Shown: positions 1-10,838, numbered from the stretch's first letter. The stretch: 64,000 nucleotides of DNA from Lampris incognitus (GCF_029633865.1 NC_079212.1:148006541-148070540), one strand, 5' to 3'. Numbers and translations are program-made. The notes: generated by a model from the letters alone, not told the origin.

Positions 1-490
<490 letters not shown>

Positions 491-729
491 GACTGGGCCA
501 GGCCTTCCAGCAGAACACAACACAATTCGGCGCCTTCATGCAAACTTTACCGACAACACATGCTGTGCCGGAGGGAGAGAGGGAGGGAGATGGATGTGGG
601 ATGGGGATTGAAGAGAAACAGATTTACTATGCATTAACACAAGCAAATAGAGGATCAATGAATAGATTTAAGTTTGACCATAAATGTTCACTGGCAGCCA
701 TGTTGGCCACAGCCCTGCTCTGTGGTATC
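491..729 (+). other. gmppb 3' UTR / downstream flank
   Basis: This is probably the 3' UTR of gmppb. It is purine-rich around 570-600. No canonical polyadenylation signal is visible before the minisatellite begins at 730, so the transcript may run into that array. Confidence 0.4.
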
Positions 730-1993
730 GGTACCAGGTGGTTCTCTGCTCCATGGTGTAGGTACCAGGTGGTTCTCTGCTCCGTGGTGTAGGTACCAGG
801 TGGTTCTCTGCTCCGTGGAGTAGGTACCAGGTGGTTCTCTGCTCCGTGGTGTCAGTACCAGGTGGTTCTCTGCTCCATGGTGTAGGTACCAGGTGGTTCT
901 CTGCTCTGTGGTGTAGGTACCAGGTGGTTCTCTGCTCCGTGGTGTAGGTACCAGGTGGTTCTCTGCTCCGTGGTGTCAGTACCAGGTGGTTCTCTGCTCC
1001 ATGGTGTAGGTACCAGGTGGTTCTCTGCTCTGTGGTGTAGGTACCAGGTGGTTCTCTGCTCCGTGGTGTAGGTACCAGGTGGTTCTCTGCTCCGTGGTGT
1101 CAGTACCAGGTGGTTCTCTGCTCCGTGGTGTCAGTACCAGGTGGTTCTCTGCCCCAGGGTGTCAGTACCAGGTGGTTCTCTGCTCCATGGTGTAGGTACC
1201 AGGTGGTTCTCTGCTCCGTGGTGTCAGTACCAGGTGGTTCTCTGCTCCGTGGTGTCAGTACCAGGTGGTTCTCTGCTCCATGGTGTAGGTACCAGGTGGT
1301 TCTCTGCTCCGTGGTGTCAGTACCAGGTGGTTCTCTGCTCCGTGGTGTAGGTACCAGGTGGTTCTCCGCTCCGTGGTGTAGGTACCAGGTGGTTCTCTGC
1401 TCCGGGGTGTAGGTACCAGGTGGTTCTCCGCTCCGTGGTGTAGGTACCAGGTGGTTCTCTGCTCCGGGGTGTCAGTACCAGGTGGTTCTCTGCTCCGTGG
1501 TGTAGGTACCAGGTGGTTCTCTGCTCCGTGGTGTAGGTTCCAGGTGGTTCTCTGGTTCTCTGCTCCGTGGTGTCAGTACCAGGTGGTTCTCTGCTCCGTG
1601 GTGTAGGTGCCAGGTGGTTCTCTGCTCCATGGTGTCAGTACCAGGTGGTTCTCTGCTCCATGGTGTCAGTACCAGGTGGTTCTCTGCTCCGTGGTGTAGG
1701 TACCAGGTGGTTCTCTGCTCCGGGGTGTCAGTACCAGGTGGTTCTCTGCTCCGTGGTGTAGGTACCAGGTGGTTCTCTGGTTCTCTGCTCCGTGGTGTCA
1801 GTACCAGGTGGTTCTCTGCTCCGTGGTGTAGGTACCAGGTGGTTCTCCGCTCCGTGGTGTAGGTACCAGGTGGTTCTCTGCTCCGTGGTGTCAGTACCAG
1901 GTGGTTCTCTGCTCCGTGGTGTAGGTGCCAGGTGGTTCTCTGCTCCATGGTGTCAGTACCAGGTGGTTCTCTGCTCCGTGGTGTCAGTACCAG
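730..1993. repeat. 31-bp minisatellite, about 40 copies
   Basis: Tandem units of 31 bp contain the core GGTACCAGGTGGTTCTCTGC followed by TCCGTGGTGT plus AG or CA. Units vary mainly at CCGTGG/CCATGG and GTAG/GTCAG. Two places (near 1547-1560 and 1770-1785) carry a short internal duplication of GGTTCTCT. Because 31 is not a multiple of 3, the repeat cycles through three frames. This produces long but meaningless ORFs on both strands. Confidence 0.95.
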
Positions 1994-2101
1994 CTGACAT
2001 TAGGAATGTTGTCCATGTTACCATTGTGTCGTCACGGAGGACTTGCATCATATTTAGAGCCAACACCTCGTTGGACCACCATACAACCTGGACTAACTGT
2101 C

Positions 2102-2145
<44 letters not shown>

Positions 2146-2164
2146 CATATACATATATACATAT

Positions 2165-2241
<77 letters not shown>
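2102..2241. repeat. Compound microsatellite (TG)n-(ATAC)n-(AC)n-(AT)n
   Basis: An alternating pyrimidine/purine tract in which a TG block, an ATACAT block, a long AC block and an AT block follow one another. The TG and AC blocks are complementary and could form a hairpin. A run of 16 C follows separately at 2528-2543. Confidence 0.95.
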
Positions 2242-2242
<1 letters not shown>

Positions 2243-2784
2243 GGCTCTGCTGTTAACCACTGCTGGATCATGTTGCCTTGTCTTTTGTTTTTCTCGTGTT
2301 TTTTTTCTTTAATTTAATCTAATGTCTTTTAATTGTGTTGTCATTAGCCTGATAGGTGTTTCTGTCATGTAAGCTGGGTGCCATGCTGCCAAATGGAGCC
2401 CTGTGTTTTCCACAGTGTGGGCTGGAGTGACGGGTGTACCAGGGGTCCTCTGCAGTGACCTCGCTGCACAGGACCACAGGCTCCCTGCTCTTTGTGTGGA
2501 AAAGGAGTTTTCTTGTATTCCAAATGTCCCCCCCCCCCCCCCCACGATTATTTCTTTAACAAAGCCGTTTTTTAGCAACAGTTCACATTTGTTGGAAGCA
2601 GGCAGCTGGTCTTCTAGTGAAACAAGACTGTGTGACTAACATCTTAGTGGAGAGGTTCTGATGGGACTAGATCAGTTCTAGAATCATACAAACTGGGGAG
2701 ACTGAGGGAACCCTTCATGCTGACACCCAAAGATACAAAATACTCATGATTACAGTAAGTGTGAATTTGCATGACTGTCTCCAA

Positions 2785-3240
2785 TTTTATTTGTGTTGCC
2801 CAACATCACAAATTACACATGTGCCTCAGGGGGCTTTACAGCAACACCACATCCTGTCCTTAGACCCTCTCATGGGATAAGGAACACCTCCCTAAAACCC
2901 TTGAACAGGGAGGAACAACAGGAAGAAAGCCCAGGGAGAGCACCAGAGGAGGGTCTCTCTCCCAAGACGCACAACCTGACATGATGTTGTGTTTACACAA
3001 TTTACACAATACACCACTGATAGAGGATAACACAGTTATAATGGAATTATAAATACATGAAGAACATGATGAGGAGGATGTCAAGCAGTGTCCAGACACC
3101 ACCGGGACAGCCCAGGACCCAGGCCACGTGAGCAGCATGTAGACAAAAATAACAAAAGTCACGTCTGAGTGAGAGAAGGATATAACATTTACACAGGATA
3201 ACGACATCATATGGATTTATAAGATATATAAAAAACTAGA
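2785..3240 (-). mobile_element. L2-type LINE 3' UTR fragment
   Basis: The sequence from TTTATTTGTGTTGCCCAACA onward is homologous, in the same orientation, to 47536-48080. There the same sequence forms the 3' end of a minus-strand L2-like LINE carrying RT remnants. Shared blocks include GCCTCAG followed by GGGCTTTACAGC, TAGACCCTC and TCTCTCTCCCAAGACGCACA. This copy has no coding part and is a 5'-truncated 3' UTR only. Confidence 0.75.
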
Positions 3241-3414
3241 GGGATTCCTCAAACCAGTGGAAGTCAAACCTCCCTTTCACTCACTGATGACATCACAGCA
3301 TTTGTAACTTTGATAGCAAAGCTCTCGGCCTGTCTGTGTTTCAACCCGGCAGAGATGGGAGATTTTAGATTTCAGTTGAGTGTGTAGAGTCCACGCTGAA
3401 CACAGAAATGTCTT

Positions 3415-3553
3415 CACACGTGCTCAGTAATCCAGGTAAGCACATCACAGAAGGTTGACTCAGTTCATCTGGACACAACGTCTGCTGAGAGAGACTTTTC
3501 TTCATCATCATCTAGGTGACCTCTTCAGTCTCACCTGACCGCAGGGATCTTAC
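3415..3553 (-). mobile_element. Penelope-like element terminal fragment
   Basis: The stretch with AATCCAGGTAAG, CAGTTCATCTGGACACA and CTCTTCAGTCTCACCTGA matches the outer 3' terminus of the Penelope-like element at 41660-41775, same orientation. It is a solo end with no coding sequence. The + oriented end at 4040-5600 lies 0.5 kb away. Confidence 0.65.
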
Positions 3554-4039
3554 ACTGTATCGTTTCTCAGGGTGCAGTATTCAGGATGTACCCTGAGGTT
3601 ACGCAACCGTAATCGTTAATTCACCCAGTGCATTCAGTCAGTAGACGTCTCTGGATCGCTGCTCGTCACTCCACTTTTGAGGAGCTCATCAGAATGACAG
3701 CAGCACTTTTGCGCCCGACTGTTTAAGCCCCAGCCCCTCGGGCTAATCTGAATGTCAAACTCAGGGGGACCTGCACAAAAAGCACCAATTTAATCCTTTT
3801 TTCTTCTTCTTCTGTGGCTCCGCAGGGTGCTGAACTGGAAGGTTGCTGGGATTATTTCAGTTGTACCACCAGTTCTGTTGTGGGCCTGTTATGAAGGTGT
3901 GTGCAGAAAGACGTTGGGTTGGGTTGGGGGGGGGGTTGGAGGGGGGCTGAAGGTGGGGCGTCTGAGCATGCTGGGTAGGGATCTTAAGTTGGGAAGGAAT
4001 GTGTTGCAGAGGACATCAGGCTTGTCTGCCAGGCTGGTA
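3554..4039. other. Intergenic, no recognised feature
   Basis: No coding similarity, RNA gene or repeat was recognised. There is a short G-rich stretch at 3925-3960. The segment lies between two oppositely oriented Penelope-like ends, so it could be internal filler of a decayed inverted pair. Confidence 0.4.
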
Positions 4040-5600
4040 ACCAGAGTTACCTTTGGACCTAGTTAATGCTCACACCATATGTGCATATGGACGTTGGTTT
4101 GGTTCGTTATGCCACTGTGTTGTTTATAAGGGTGGGGACACCTGCAGCCACTGTGTTGTTTATAAGGGTGGGGTACCTGCAGCCACTGTGTTGTTTATAA
4201 GGGTGGGGTACCTGCAGCCACTGTGTTGTTTATAAGGGTGGGGACACCTGCAGCCACTGTGTTGTTTATAAGGGTGGGGACACCTGCAGCCACTGTGTTG
4301 TTTATAAGGGTGGGGTACCTGCAGTCACTGTATTGTTTATAAGGGTGGGGACACCTGCAGTCACTGTATTGTTTATAAGGGTGGGGGTACCTGCAGCCAC
4401 TGTGTTGTTTATAAGGGTGGGGTACCTGCAGTCACTGTATTGTTTATAAGGGTGGGGACACCTGCAGTCACTGTATTGTTTATAAGGGTGGGGTACCTGC
4501 AGTCACTGTGTTGTTTATAAGGGTGGGGACACCTGCAGCCACTGTGTTGTTTATAAGGGTGGGGACACCTGCAGCCACTGTGTTGTTTATAAGGGTGGGG
4601 ACACCTGCAGCCACTGTATTGTTTATAAGGGTGGGGACACCTGCAGCCACTGTGTTGTTTATAAGGGTGGGGACACCTGCAGCCACTGTATTGTTTATAA
4701 GGGTGGGGACACCTGCAGTCACTGTATTGTTTATAAGGGTGGGGTACCTGCAGTCACTGTGTTGTTTATAAGGGTGGGGACACCTGCAGCCACTGTATTG
4801 TTTATAAGGGTGGGGACACCTGCAGTCACTGTATTGTTTATAAGGGTGGGGGTACCTGCAGTCACTGTATTGTTTATAAGGGTGGGGGTACCTGCAGTCA
4901 CTGTGTTGTTTATAAGGGTGGGACACCTGCAGCCACTGTGTTGTTTATAAGGGTGGGGTACCTGCAGTCACTGTATTGTTTATAAGGGTGGGGACACCTG
5001 CAGTCACTGTATTGTTTATAAGGGTGGGACACCTGCAGTCACTGTATTGTTTATAAGGGTGGGGACACCTGCAGTCACTGTATTGTTTATAAGGGTGGGA
5101 CACCTGCAGCCACTGTGTTGTTTATAAGGGTGGGGACACCTGCAGCCACTGTATTGTTTATAAGGGTGGGGACACCTGCAGTCACTGTATTGTTTATAAG
5201 GGTGGGGGTACCTGCAGCCACTGTGTTGTTTATAAGGGTGGAGTACCTGCAGCCACTGTATTGTTTATAAGGGTGGGGGTACCTGCAGCCACTGTGTTGT
5301 TTATAAGGGTGGGGTACCTGCAGCCACTGTATTGTTTATAAGGGTGGGGGTACCTGCAGTCACTGTGTTGTTTATAAGGGTGGGGACACCTGCAGCCACT
5401 GTGTTGTTTATAAGGGTGGGGACACCTGCAGCCACTGTGTTGTTTATAAGGGTGGGGACACCTGCAGCCACTGTGTCGTTTATAAGGGTGGGGGTACCTG
5501 CAGCCACTGTGTTGTTTATAAGGGTGGGGTACCTGCAGTCAGCTGAGACTGAAGAGGTCACTTCGATGATGATGATGATGATGATGAACCATGTCCATCA
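4040..5600 (+). mobile_element. Penelope-like element 3' region with expanded minisatellite
   Basis: Bases 4040-4116 (an AGAGTTACC... CTAGTTAATG block, then CACACCATAT and TTGGTTTGGTTCGTTATGCC) correspond to the sequence after the endonuclease stop in the + Penelope copy at 45845-45915. Bases 5545-5600 (GAGACTGAAGAGGTCACTT and an ATG-rich tail) correspond to that copy's outer end at 46055-46090. Only the 3' non-coding region is present, and most of it is the array listed next. Confidence 0.75.
4112..5543 (+). repeat. 35/36-bp minisatellite, about 40 copies (Penelope-borne)
   Basis: The unit reads CACTGTRTTGTTTATAAGGG, then TGGGG, then ACACCTGCAGY or TACCTGCAGY. Length alternates between 35 and 36 bp depending on the ACACC/TACC variant. 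Subvariants (GTGTTG versus GTATTG, GCAGC versus GCAGT) are shuffled along the array. The same unit occurs about 11 times at 41775-42165 (inverted) and 4 times at 45915-46055, always inside a Penelope 3' end. Long ORFs here are repeat artefacts. Confidence 0.95.
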
Positions 5601-6024
5601 TGATGAAGTGATTGTTTGACGGAGGACACCACGTTGCTCTGGAGTGGTGGAGGAAAGGTTCAGACGGTCTCCGTTTGTTGTGATGCTGTAAAACCTTCAC
5701 TAGCAGCAAAGAAACAGGTGTAGTTTGTTAATCATAAAAGCTTCCTATGAGAGCACCGTCAGGCTGGTCTTTCTTGGCAGACGGCCCTAAATAAACACCA
5801 GGGGGCGTCGCCCCAGTTGTTGCTCGGGAACAAGTGTGAAACACTATTGAAGCTCAGCCCTCCCGCTAAAAGCTGAAAAGGTGTTAACTTGTAAAGCTCT
5901 TTGATAAAAACATGCCAAGTCCATGTAATGTGGCCAATACCAAGCATTCCCCTCCTTCCATTGAAGCCAGAGCGGTAGGAGCGCCCTCTGCTGGACACAC
6001 TGACACGTTCCCACAGCCTCCCAC
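5601..6024. other. Intergenic with two CTCF-like motifs
   Basis: No gene was recognised. Two motifs fit the CTCF core: CACCAGGGGGCG at 5796-5807 (+) and, on the minus strand at 5980-5994, CCAGCAGAGGGCGCT. Binding is inference from the motif only. Confidence 0.4.
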
Positions 6025-6211
6025 GCTGTAAATTCTAAAAGTTGTTTCCTTAAAAAAATTAGGAAACCGATTACCTTGAGAAAAGTAAGTAAATGAACTT
6101 AATTGTGTCAAGTTGTGTGAAATGATTTCACACAACTTGACACAAGTTCATTTGCTTTTCCCAAGGTAATTGGTTTCCTGATTTTTAAGCAAACTTGTTA
6201 GAAATTACAGT
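6025..6211. mobile_element. Palindromic (foldback) MITE, about 187 bp
   Basis: Two imperfect arms of roughly 90 bp meet at base 6124. The central part TGTGTCAAGTTGTGTGAAAT is repeated exactly on the other strand, and similarity extends outward to CTGTAAATTCTA / TAGAAATTACAG. The outer ends are short inverted repeats. No ORF is present. The superfamily is not assigned. Confidence 0.8.
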
Positions 6212-6814
6212 GCAGATACACAGTCAATATATCATAATGTGAGTAGTAGATATCATATGATTAGCAAATACCGTAATAACTAGTAAATATGGTATATGGC
6301 TTGTAAATCATCATCATACGACTTGTATATATCAGCAGGTGTCAATAAGTGGTACTGATTAAAACAAATGAGTCGGTCTTTAAATGATTAGAAAATAATC
6401 ACACGAGTCCATTTAAAAACACCGGGGGGTTCTGTCGTAGTTTGTCTCAGTAAAATCAGCTACCACAGTACTCGGATTTCCACCGCAGGACTATCCATCA
6501 CTACCTTTCTGTCCAATTACTTCCTTTCTGTCCAATTACTTCATGTTTCTGTCTGTTGTTATGCATACCACCCAACAGCAGAGGGCAGCATTTGAAGGAT
6601 AATTCTGTTTTTTACCACGTGAGTCTTCGTTTCATAGTTGTTTTTTGTTTTCCATCATAAATATCAGCTATGATATCTTTTTACTCACTGGCTTCATTTT
6701 GGACACGGGACCACCGCTGGACTCTGCTTTACAACGTGTGTTCCGGGACAACTATCAAAATAAGAACCAGGTCATAAAAACTGAGTTGTCCTGGAAGGAC
6801 GACTTGCAGGCGTC
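6212..6814. other. Intergenic, AT-rich, no gene recognised
   Basis: No coding similarity was seen. A CTCF-like motif (CAGCAGAGGGCAGCA) lies near 6576-6590. Confidence 0.4.
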
Positions 6815-6935
6815 GCGAAAAAAATATGCTACCGTCAACTGCGCGCGCCAACAAACCGGAAACTGGTGTGACCGCTGCAGTAGAAACCGGAAGTCAGTGG
6901 ACTACAGTTACGCACAGAGCCGACTACACAGAGAA
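6815..6935 (+). repeat. Dispersed repeat, related to the arms at 61.1 and 62.7 kb
   Basis: The block with GTGTGACCGCTGCAGTAGAA followed by ACCGGAAGTCAGTGGACTAC is shared with 62764-62822 (+) and, inverted, with 61126-61190. At 61-63 kb two copies face each other as an inverted repeat; here there is a single arm. A 124-aa ORF crossing it has no recognisable domain. Confidence 0.75.
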
Positions 6936-7628
6936 CCAACGCTGGCCTCTGCCGTGACCCCCTGGGCTGTATATTCGCGTTTCGACACGATTGAAATGTT
7001 TCCAGGTCACGTTGAATGATTACTGGGCCAGAACTGACACCGACCCGTCGCTTAGCGTCGCTGGGGGATATTCGGGACTCGTGTCCTTAAACCAGACCGC
7101 CACCTTGTCATTCACACATGGTTTTTGTTTGTGTTGCACCAGCAGCATACAGACAGGTTAGTGAGAAGTCTGTCCAGTTAAGACCTCGGAGACATGCTGA
7201 AACTTTACAGACCTGAAAGAGGACGGTGACGTCATAAGCTGCCGTTTGGCTTCAGCGCCTGATTATTTACCGATGGGGATGACGTCATGGCCGGGCTTTC
7301 CGAAGCGCCGGGGGAGCCCGAGTGTGGAGAGCAGAAGGGAGGTGACTGATTTCTCGGAGAATTCGTCTTTTTTTGTTTTTGCTGCCTGCAGGTCTGCGAG
7401 TAAGCTCACTGTCCGCTCCTCGCCGAGGCGCTGTGCCACTCTAACGATGGCCACCAGGGGCGCTGTGGAGCGCAGTAAGTGTAAAATGAGGGTCCACGGG
7501 CGAATTTCACAAAATCACAAACATGGCAGTTTCAGTGCCTTCTCTTTCTATATTTGTTCGTGTCTATGAAAAGTGGTGTCCGTAGTAGGAACGTAGCAAT
7601 GCGGCTGACACATGATTTAAACTGTCGC
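6936..7628. other. CpG-rich intergenic stretch
   Basis: CpG and GC are visibly higher than in the surroundings. A CTCF-like motif CCACCAGGGGCGCTG lies at 7451-7465. A minus-strand 63-codon ORF (7263-7454) has codon-like composition but was not recognised. The stretch could be a CpG island or part of an unknown element. Confidence 0.35.
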
Positions 7629-7786
7629 GGATTCGGGGGACAACGCAACCGCAGGAAGTGCCGCGGCCGGGAAGCGAACCTGTACCGCCCGCACCGCAGG
7701 AGGCATCGCTAACCGCTAGACTAAAGGGTCCGACCCGCCAGCCAGCGGCCAGCAGCGTGTCCTCTTATCCATGCACGTTACAGTAC
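7629..7786 (-). mobile_element. tRNA-like SINE/inverted-repeat arm, left copy
   Basis: Read on the minus strand it holds an A-box-like TAGTCTAGCGGTTAGCG and a B-box-like CAGGTTCGCTTCCCGG, as in a tRNA-derived SINE head. It is an inverted copy (about 155 bp, few mismatches) of 8623-8776. Confidence 0.65.
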
Positions 7787-7884
7787 CTTTAGAAAACGGA
7801 GCTTTATTCCCATTAAACGGACGGAAGGAGGAACGACAGGCTTTTCACAGTAAACACTGCGTTTCCCTCGACGCTATAAACCAC

Positions 7885-7985
7885 GGGGCGTCCGGGTAGC
7901 GTAGCGGTCCATTCCGGTGTCTGCCAACACAGGGGTCGCTGGTTCGAATCCCAGCGTTTACCTCCGGCTTGGTCGGGTGTCCCCA
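7885..7985 (+). mobile_element. SINE family A, tRNA-like head fragment
   Basis: The stretch has GTCCGGGTAGCGTAGCGGTC (A box), GGTTCGAATCCCAGCG (B box) and CTTGGTCGGGTGTCC. It matches the 5' end of the fuller copies at 17598 and 46236. The body of the SINE is missing. Confidence 0.75.
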
Positions 7986-8239
7986 CAAGCAGGGTTCGAA
8001 TTGCAGTAGGGCCAAGTCCGACGCACCCCCAGAGGAAACAACAATAAAAGGCCGGGGGAAGGGGCTTATTGATTACTGAACTTCTCATGCTTCTACACCA
8101 GCTAAACAACATTCGCTAGCATGGTTTTGTCCGTTGCAGGGGCTTTCAAAGTGTAGGAAAGTGAGCCCCCCTCCGAGAACATAAAAACAGCCGCGCCCCC
8201 CCCAATTATTACTGCTGTAAGACACGTTAGCCCCTAACT

Positions 8240-8330
8240 AGCGGGTCTGACCCTGTAGCCGGGCGGTTAGTGACGTCATCTTGTGGTGCAGTTAACCCCG
8301 TATCGAATCCCGCACCGGGCAAGAAAATAA
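8240..8330 (+). mobile_element. tRNA-like SINE fragment
   Basis: It holds GGCGGTTAGTGACGTCA and ATCGAATCCCGCACC, spaced like tRNA-type A and B boxes. It is degenerate, and no real tRNA cloverleaf was worked out. Confidence 0.45.
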
Positions 8331-8447
8331 CCGGTTACACTGCTGTTATTATTACTGTTACTGTTGTTGCTATAATGTATCTTCCACTCAGGTATAAAAA
8401 CGGGTTTCAACAATAAATGATATATCTTTGAAGATGATCTTTTATTT

Positions 8448-8541
8448 TTTTTAAACATCTTTTTCAAACATTTTTAAACATCTTTTTCAACATTTTTAAA
8501 CGTTTTAAACATCTTTTTAAACATTGTAAACATCTTTTTAA
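8448..8541. repeat. Short degenerate tandem repeat (ACATCTTTTTAA)n
   Basis: About seven imperfect copies of a 12-14 bp AT-rich motif, AAACATCTTTTT. Confidence 0.8.
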
Positions 8542-8622
8542 AGTGGGGTTTACCTGCCTTAGCTATGCCTAGCGCCACTCGGTATGATGCTGCGGTTGCC
8601 ATGGTATTTACGGTGCTAAATA

Positions 8623-8776
8623 TTGTAACGTGCATGGATAAGGAGACACGCTGGCCGCTAGCTGGCGGGTCTGAGCATTTAGTCTAGTGGTTAGCGATGT
8701 CTCCTGCGGTGCGGGCGATACGGGTTCGCGTCCCGGCCGCGGCAGTTCCTGTGGTTGCGTTGTCCCCCGAATTCGC
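8623..8776 (+). mobile_element. tRNA-like SINE/inverted-repeat arm, right copy
   Basis: Inverted partner of 7629-7786. It has TAGTCTAGTGGTTAGCGATG (A box) and ACGGGTTCGCGTCCCGG (B box), followed by GGTTGCGTTGTCCCCCGAAT. The two arms enclose about 840 bp that contain other SINE fragments. Confidence 0.65.
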
Positions 8777-9599
8777 TACAATGTGTCATTGGCTTTCTGC
8801 TGTCACCGCAGTTCCTTTAGCTTCCTATCCAGCACCTCCTGCTGTGCGGCTTGGTCACCACACCTGGGTGCTTGGTATCGACATGACGCCGGACTTTACA
8901 CGGTCTCATGCCGTCGCTAGCTAGCTCCTCTCTAACGGCAGATAACACACCGCGGCGGTGGGGCGTCCTCAGGACGAAGCCATGAAAACCCAAACTGTAA
9001 ATAATCCTGGTGGTCCTACTTCCTCCGTGTCCTGCTTGCCCCAGACGCTGCCTCCTTTCTCGCTGTAGGTCATGTTACTAGAAACCCATTCCTTTTGCTC
9101 CAAGCAGTGCTGGAGTTAACTAAACTTAGCTAGACGTTTACGGTTACGTTTTCTTCACGTTTTTTTCCTCTCACGCTGCGCCTCCCCCGAAGCTCTCTGG
9201 CGCCCCCCAGGGGAGGCGCGCCTCACACTTTGAAAACCCCTGGTCTGTCGTGTCTATAGGCTGTAATTACCCGCCACACCAGGGAGGCGCTGTGCGCAGA
9301 ACAGGCGCGTTTTTTCTCCTTTCAAAGCGGGAATGGAGTCATAACGTCACGGCAGCAAATTGCAAACGTTGCTTGTTTCTCACTTTACCCACGCAGATCG
9401 GCGACACGGTTAAACAGGGTCGCGAATATGGCAGAGCGAAAGCAAGTGGACCTGGCGGGTTCTGGTTTTACTAAACTGCCAAAACAACACCATCGCGTGG
9501 CAGACCAGCCGAGGCTGGTGCTAGCAGCAAGGACGTTAGCACAGAAGCTAGCATAACGTTAACCCTACCTGCCGTAACCCAGCCCAGAGCAACCGAGGC
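8777..9599. other. Intergenic, GC-rich, no gene recognised
   Basis: No domain-like ORF, tandem repeat or TE end was recognised. The stretch contains several GCTAGC-type hexamers and a C-rich run near 9185-9225. Confidence 0.35.
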
Positions 9600-9870
9600 A
9601 GCAACGTCAGCTACCGTTAGCTGCAACAACGTTAGCTGCTACCGTTAGCTGCTACCGTTAGCTCCAACAACGTTAGCAGCTACCGTTAGCTGCAACAACG
9701 TTAGCTACTGTTAGCTTCAACAACGTTAGCTACCGTTAGCTGCAACAACGTTAGCTGCTACCGTTAGCTGCAACAACGTTAGCTGCTACCGTTAGCTGCA
9801 ACAACGTTAGCTGCTACCGTTAGCTGCAACAACGTTAGCTACCGTTAGCTTCAACAACGGTAGCTACCGT
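9600..9870. repeat. About 28-bp minisatellite rich in CCGTTAGC / AACGTTAGC
   Basis: About ten units alternate CTACCGTTAGCTGCAACAAC and GTTAGCTG, with some units shortened by three bases. CCGTTA is the complement of TAACGG, which fits the MYB site YAACNG. Confidence 0.9.
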
Positions 9871-10492
9871 TGCACGACCTGGCCAACCTGCGGCGTAACC
9901 GGCGAGAGAGGCAGTGGAGGAATATGGTGAGTGGACGTAACAAGGCACAGAAGGGAACATCCCGAGAAGACTAGTGGGTCCAAGTAAAAGCTACACCCTC
10001 CCCGGGACTTCGGCAGAATTTGGAAGGGGGTCACAGACACAAAGTCCCGCAACGGACTGAGAGCACAAAGTCTTAAATCCGCACTCTTTCTGGACGTCAG
10101 TGGGCCTCCACCGGACAAATGCCACCCTGTCCCATTCGTTAAGTCCTGGATCAAGGTTGGCCATTGTTCGTCTAATTCATGGAAGACGGAACCACAACCA
10201 CAGAGCGCCGCCATCAGGTCATTGTGGTGTTTTATTCTAAGGTAAACTCTAATACTTAATGTGTTATTGAGAAAGTAAACTGTCCCGTCTGCTAACCAGA
10301 CTCATAGTAGGCATATCAGTGTGTGGCTGCCCCCTAGTGGCTGGAAAGGAAATGCAGTGAACGCAACATAGAGCTGATGTCAGTGTGACCAACATGTCGT
10401 AAAGCGATGTCCGAGATTTTAACAGCTCTTGCTTTACTAAAATCTTATTATTTTTTGGGGGGTCCCACCAGACATCGCACAGTAATTCAGAC
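9871..10492. other. Intergenic, no gene recognised
   Basis: No coding similarity was found. A good CTCF-like motif lies on the minus strand at 10326-10344 (CCAGCCACTAGGGGGCAGC). Confidence 0.35.
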
Positions 10493-10838
10493 ACTGCCCT
10501 ACAGACACAATTGGCCGTGTCTGCGGGTGGGAAGCCGGATGTGGGTATGTGTCCTGGTCGCTACTCTAGCGCCTCCTCTGGTCGGTCGGGGCGCCTGTTC
10601 AGGGGGGAGGGGGAACTGGGGGGAATAGTGTGATCCTCCCACACGCTACGTCCCCCTGGTGAAACTCCTCACTGTCAGGTGAAAAGAAGTGGCTGGTGAC
10701 TCCACATGTATGGGAGGAGGCGTGTGGTAGTCTGCAGCCCTCCCCGGATCGGCAGAGGGGGTGCAGCAGTGACCGGCACGGCTCAGAAGAGGGGGGTAGT
10801 CGGCAAAATACAACTGGGGAGAAAAGGGGGGGGGCTAT
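10493..10838 (+). mobile_element. SINE family A body (head missing)
   Basis: It runs from CCTACAGACACAATTGGCCG through GGCGCCTGTTC, CTACGTCCCCCTGGTGAAAC and CTGCAGCCCTCCCCGGATCG to AATACAACTGGGGAGAAAAG. It is collinear with 17690-18035. The tRNA-like head is absent. Confidence 0.85.

Noticed and set aside
1110..2256. ORFs of up to 158 codons on both strands, ending in HTHTHT or CVCVCV
   Set aside because: Products of the 31-bp minisatellite and the adjoining CA/TG microsatellite read through.
4112..5543. Possible CRISPR-like array (regular 36-bp periodicity)
   Set aside because: The whole unit repeats head to tail with no unique spacers, in fish DNA and inside a Penelope 3' region. It is a minisatellite.
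6645..7019. 124-codon ORF as a possible gene
   Set aside because: Its second half is the dispersed repeat also found at 61.1 and 62.7 kb, and its first half has no recognisable domain.
7885..7960. Possible functional tRNA gene (A and B boxes)
   Set aside because: The sequence matches the head of an interspersed SINE with several copies in the window. No acceptor stem pairing was evident.
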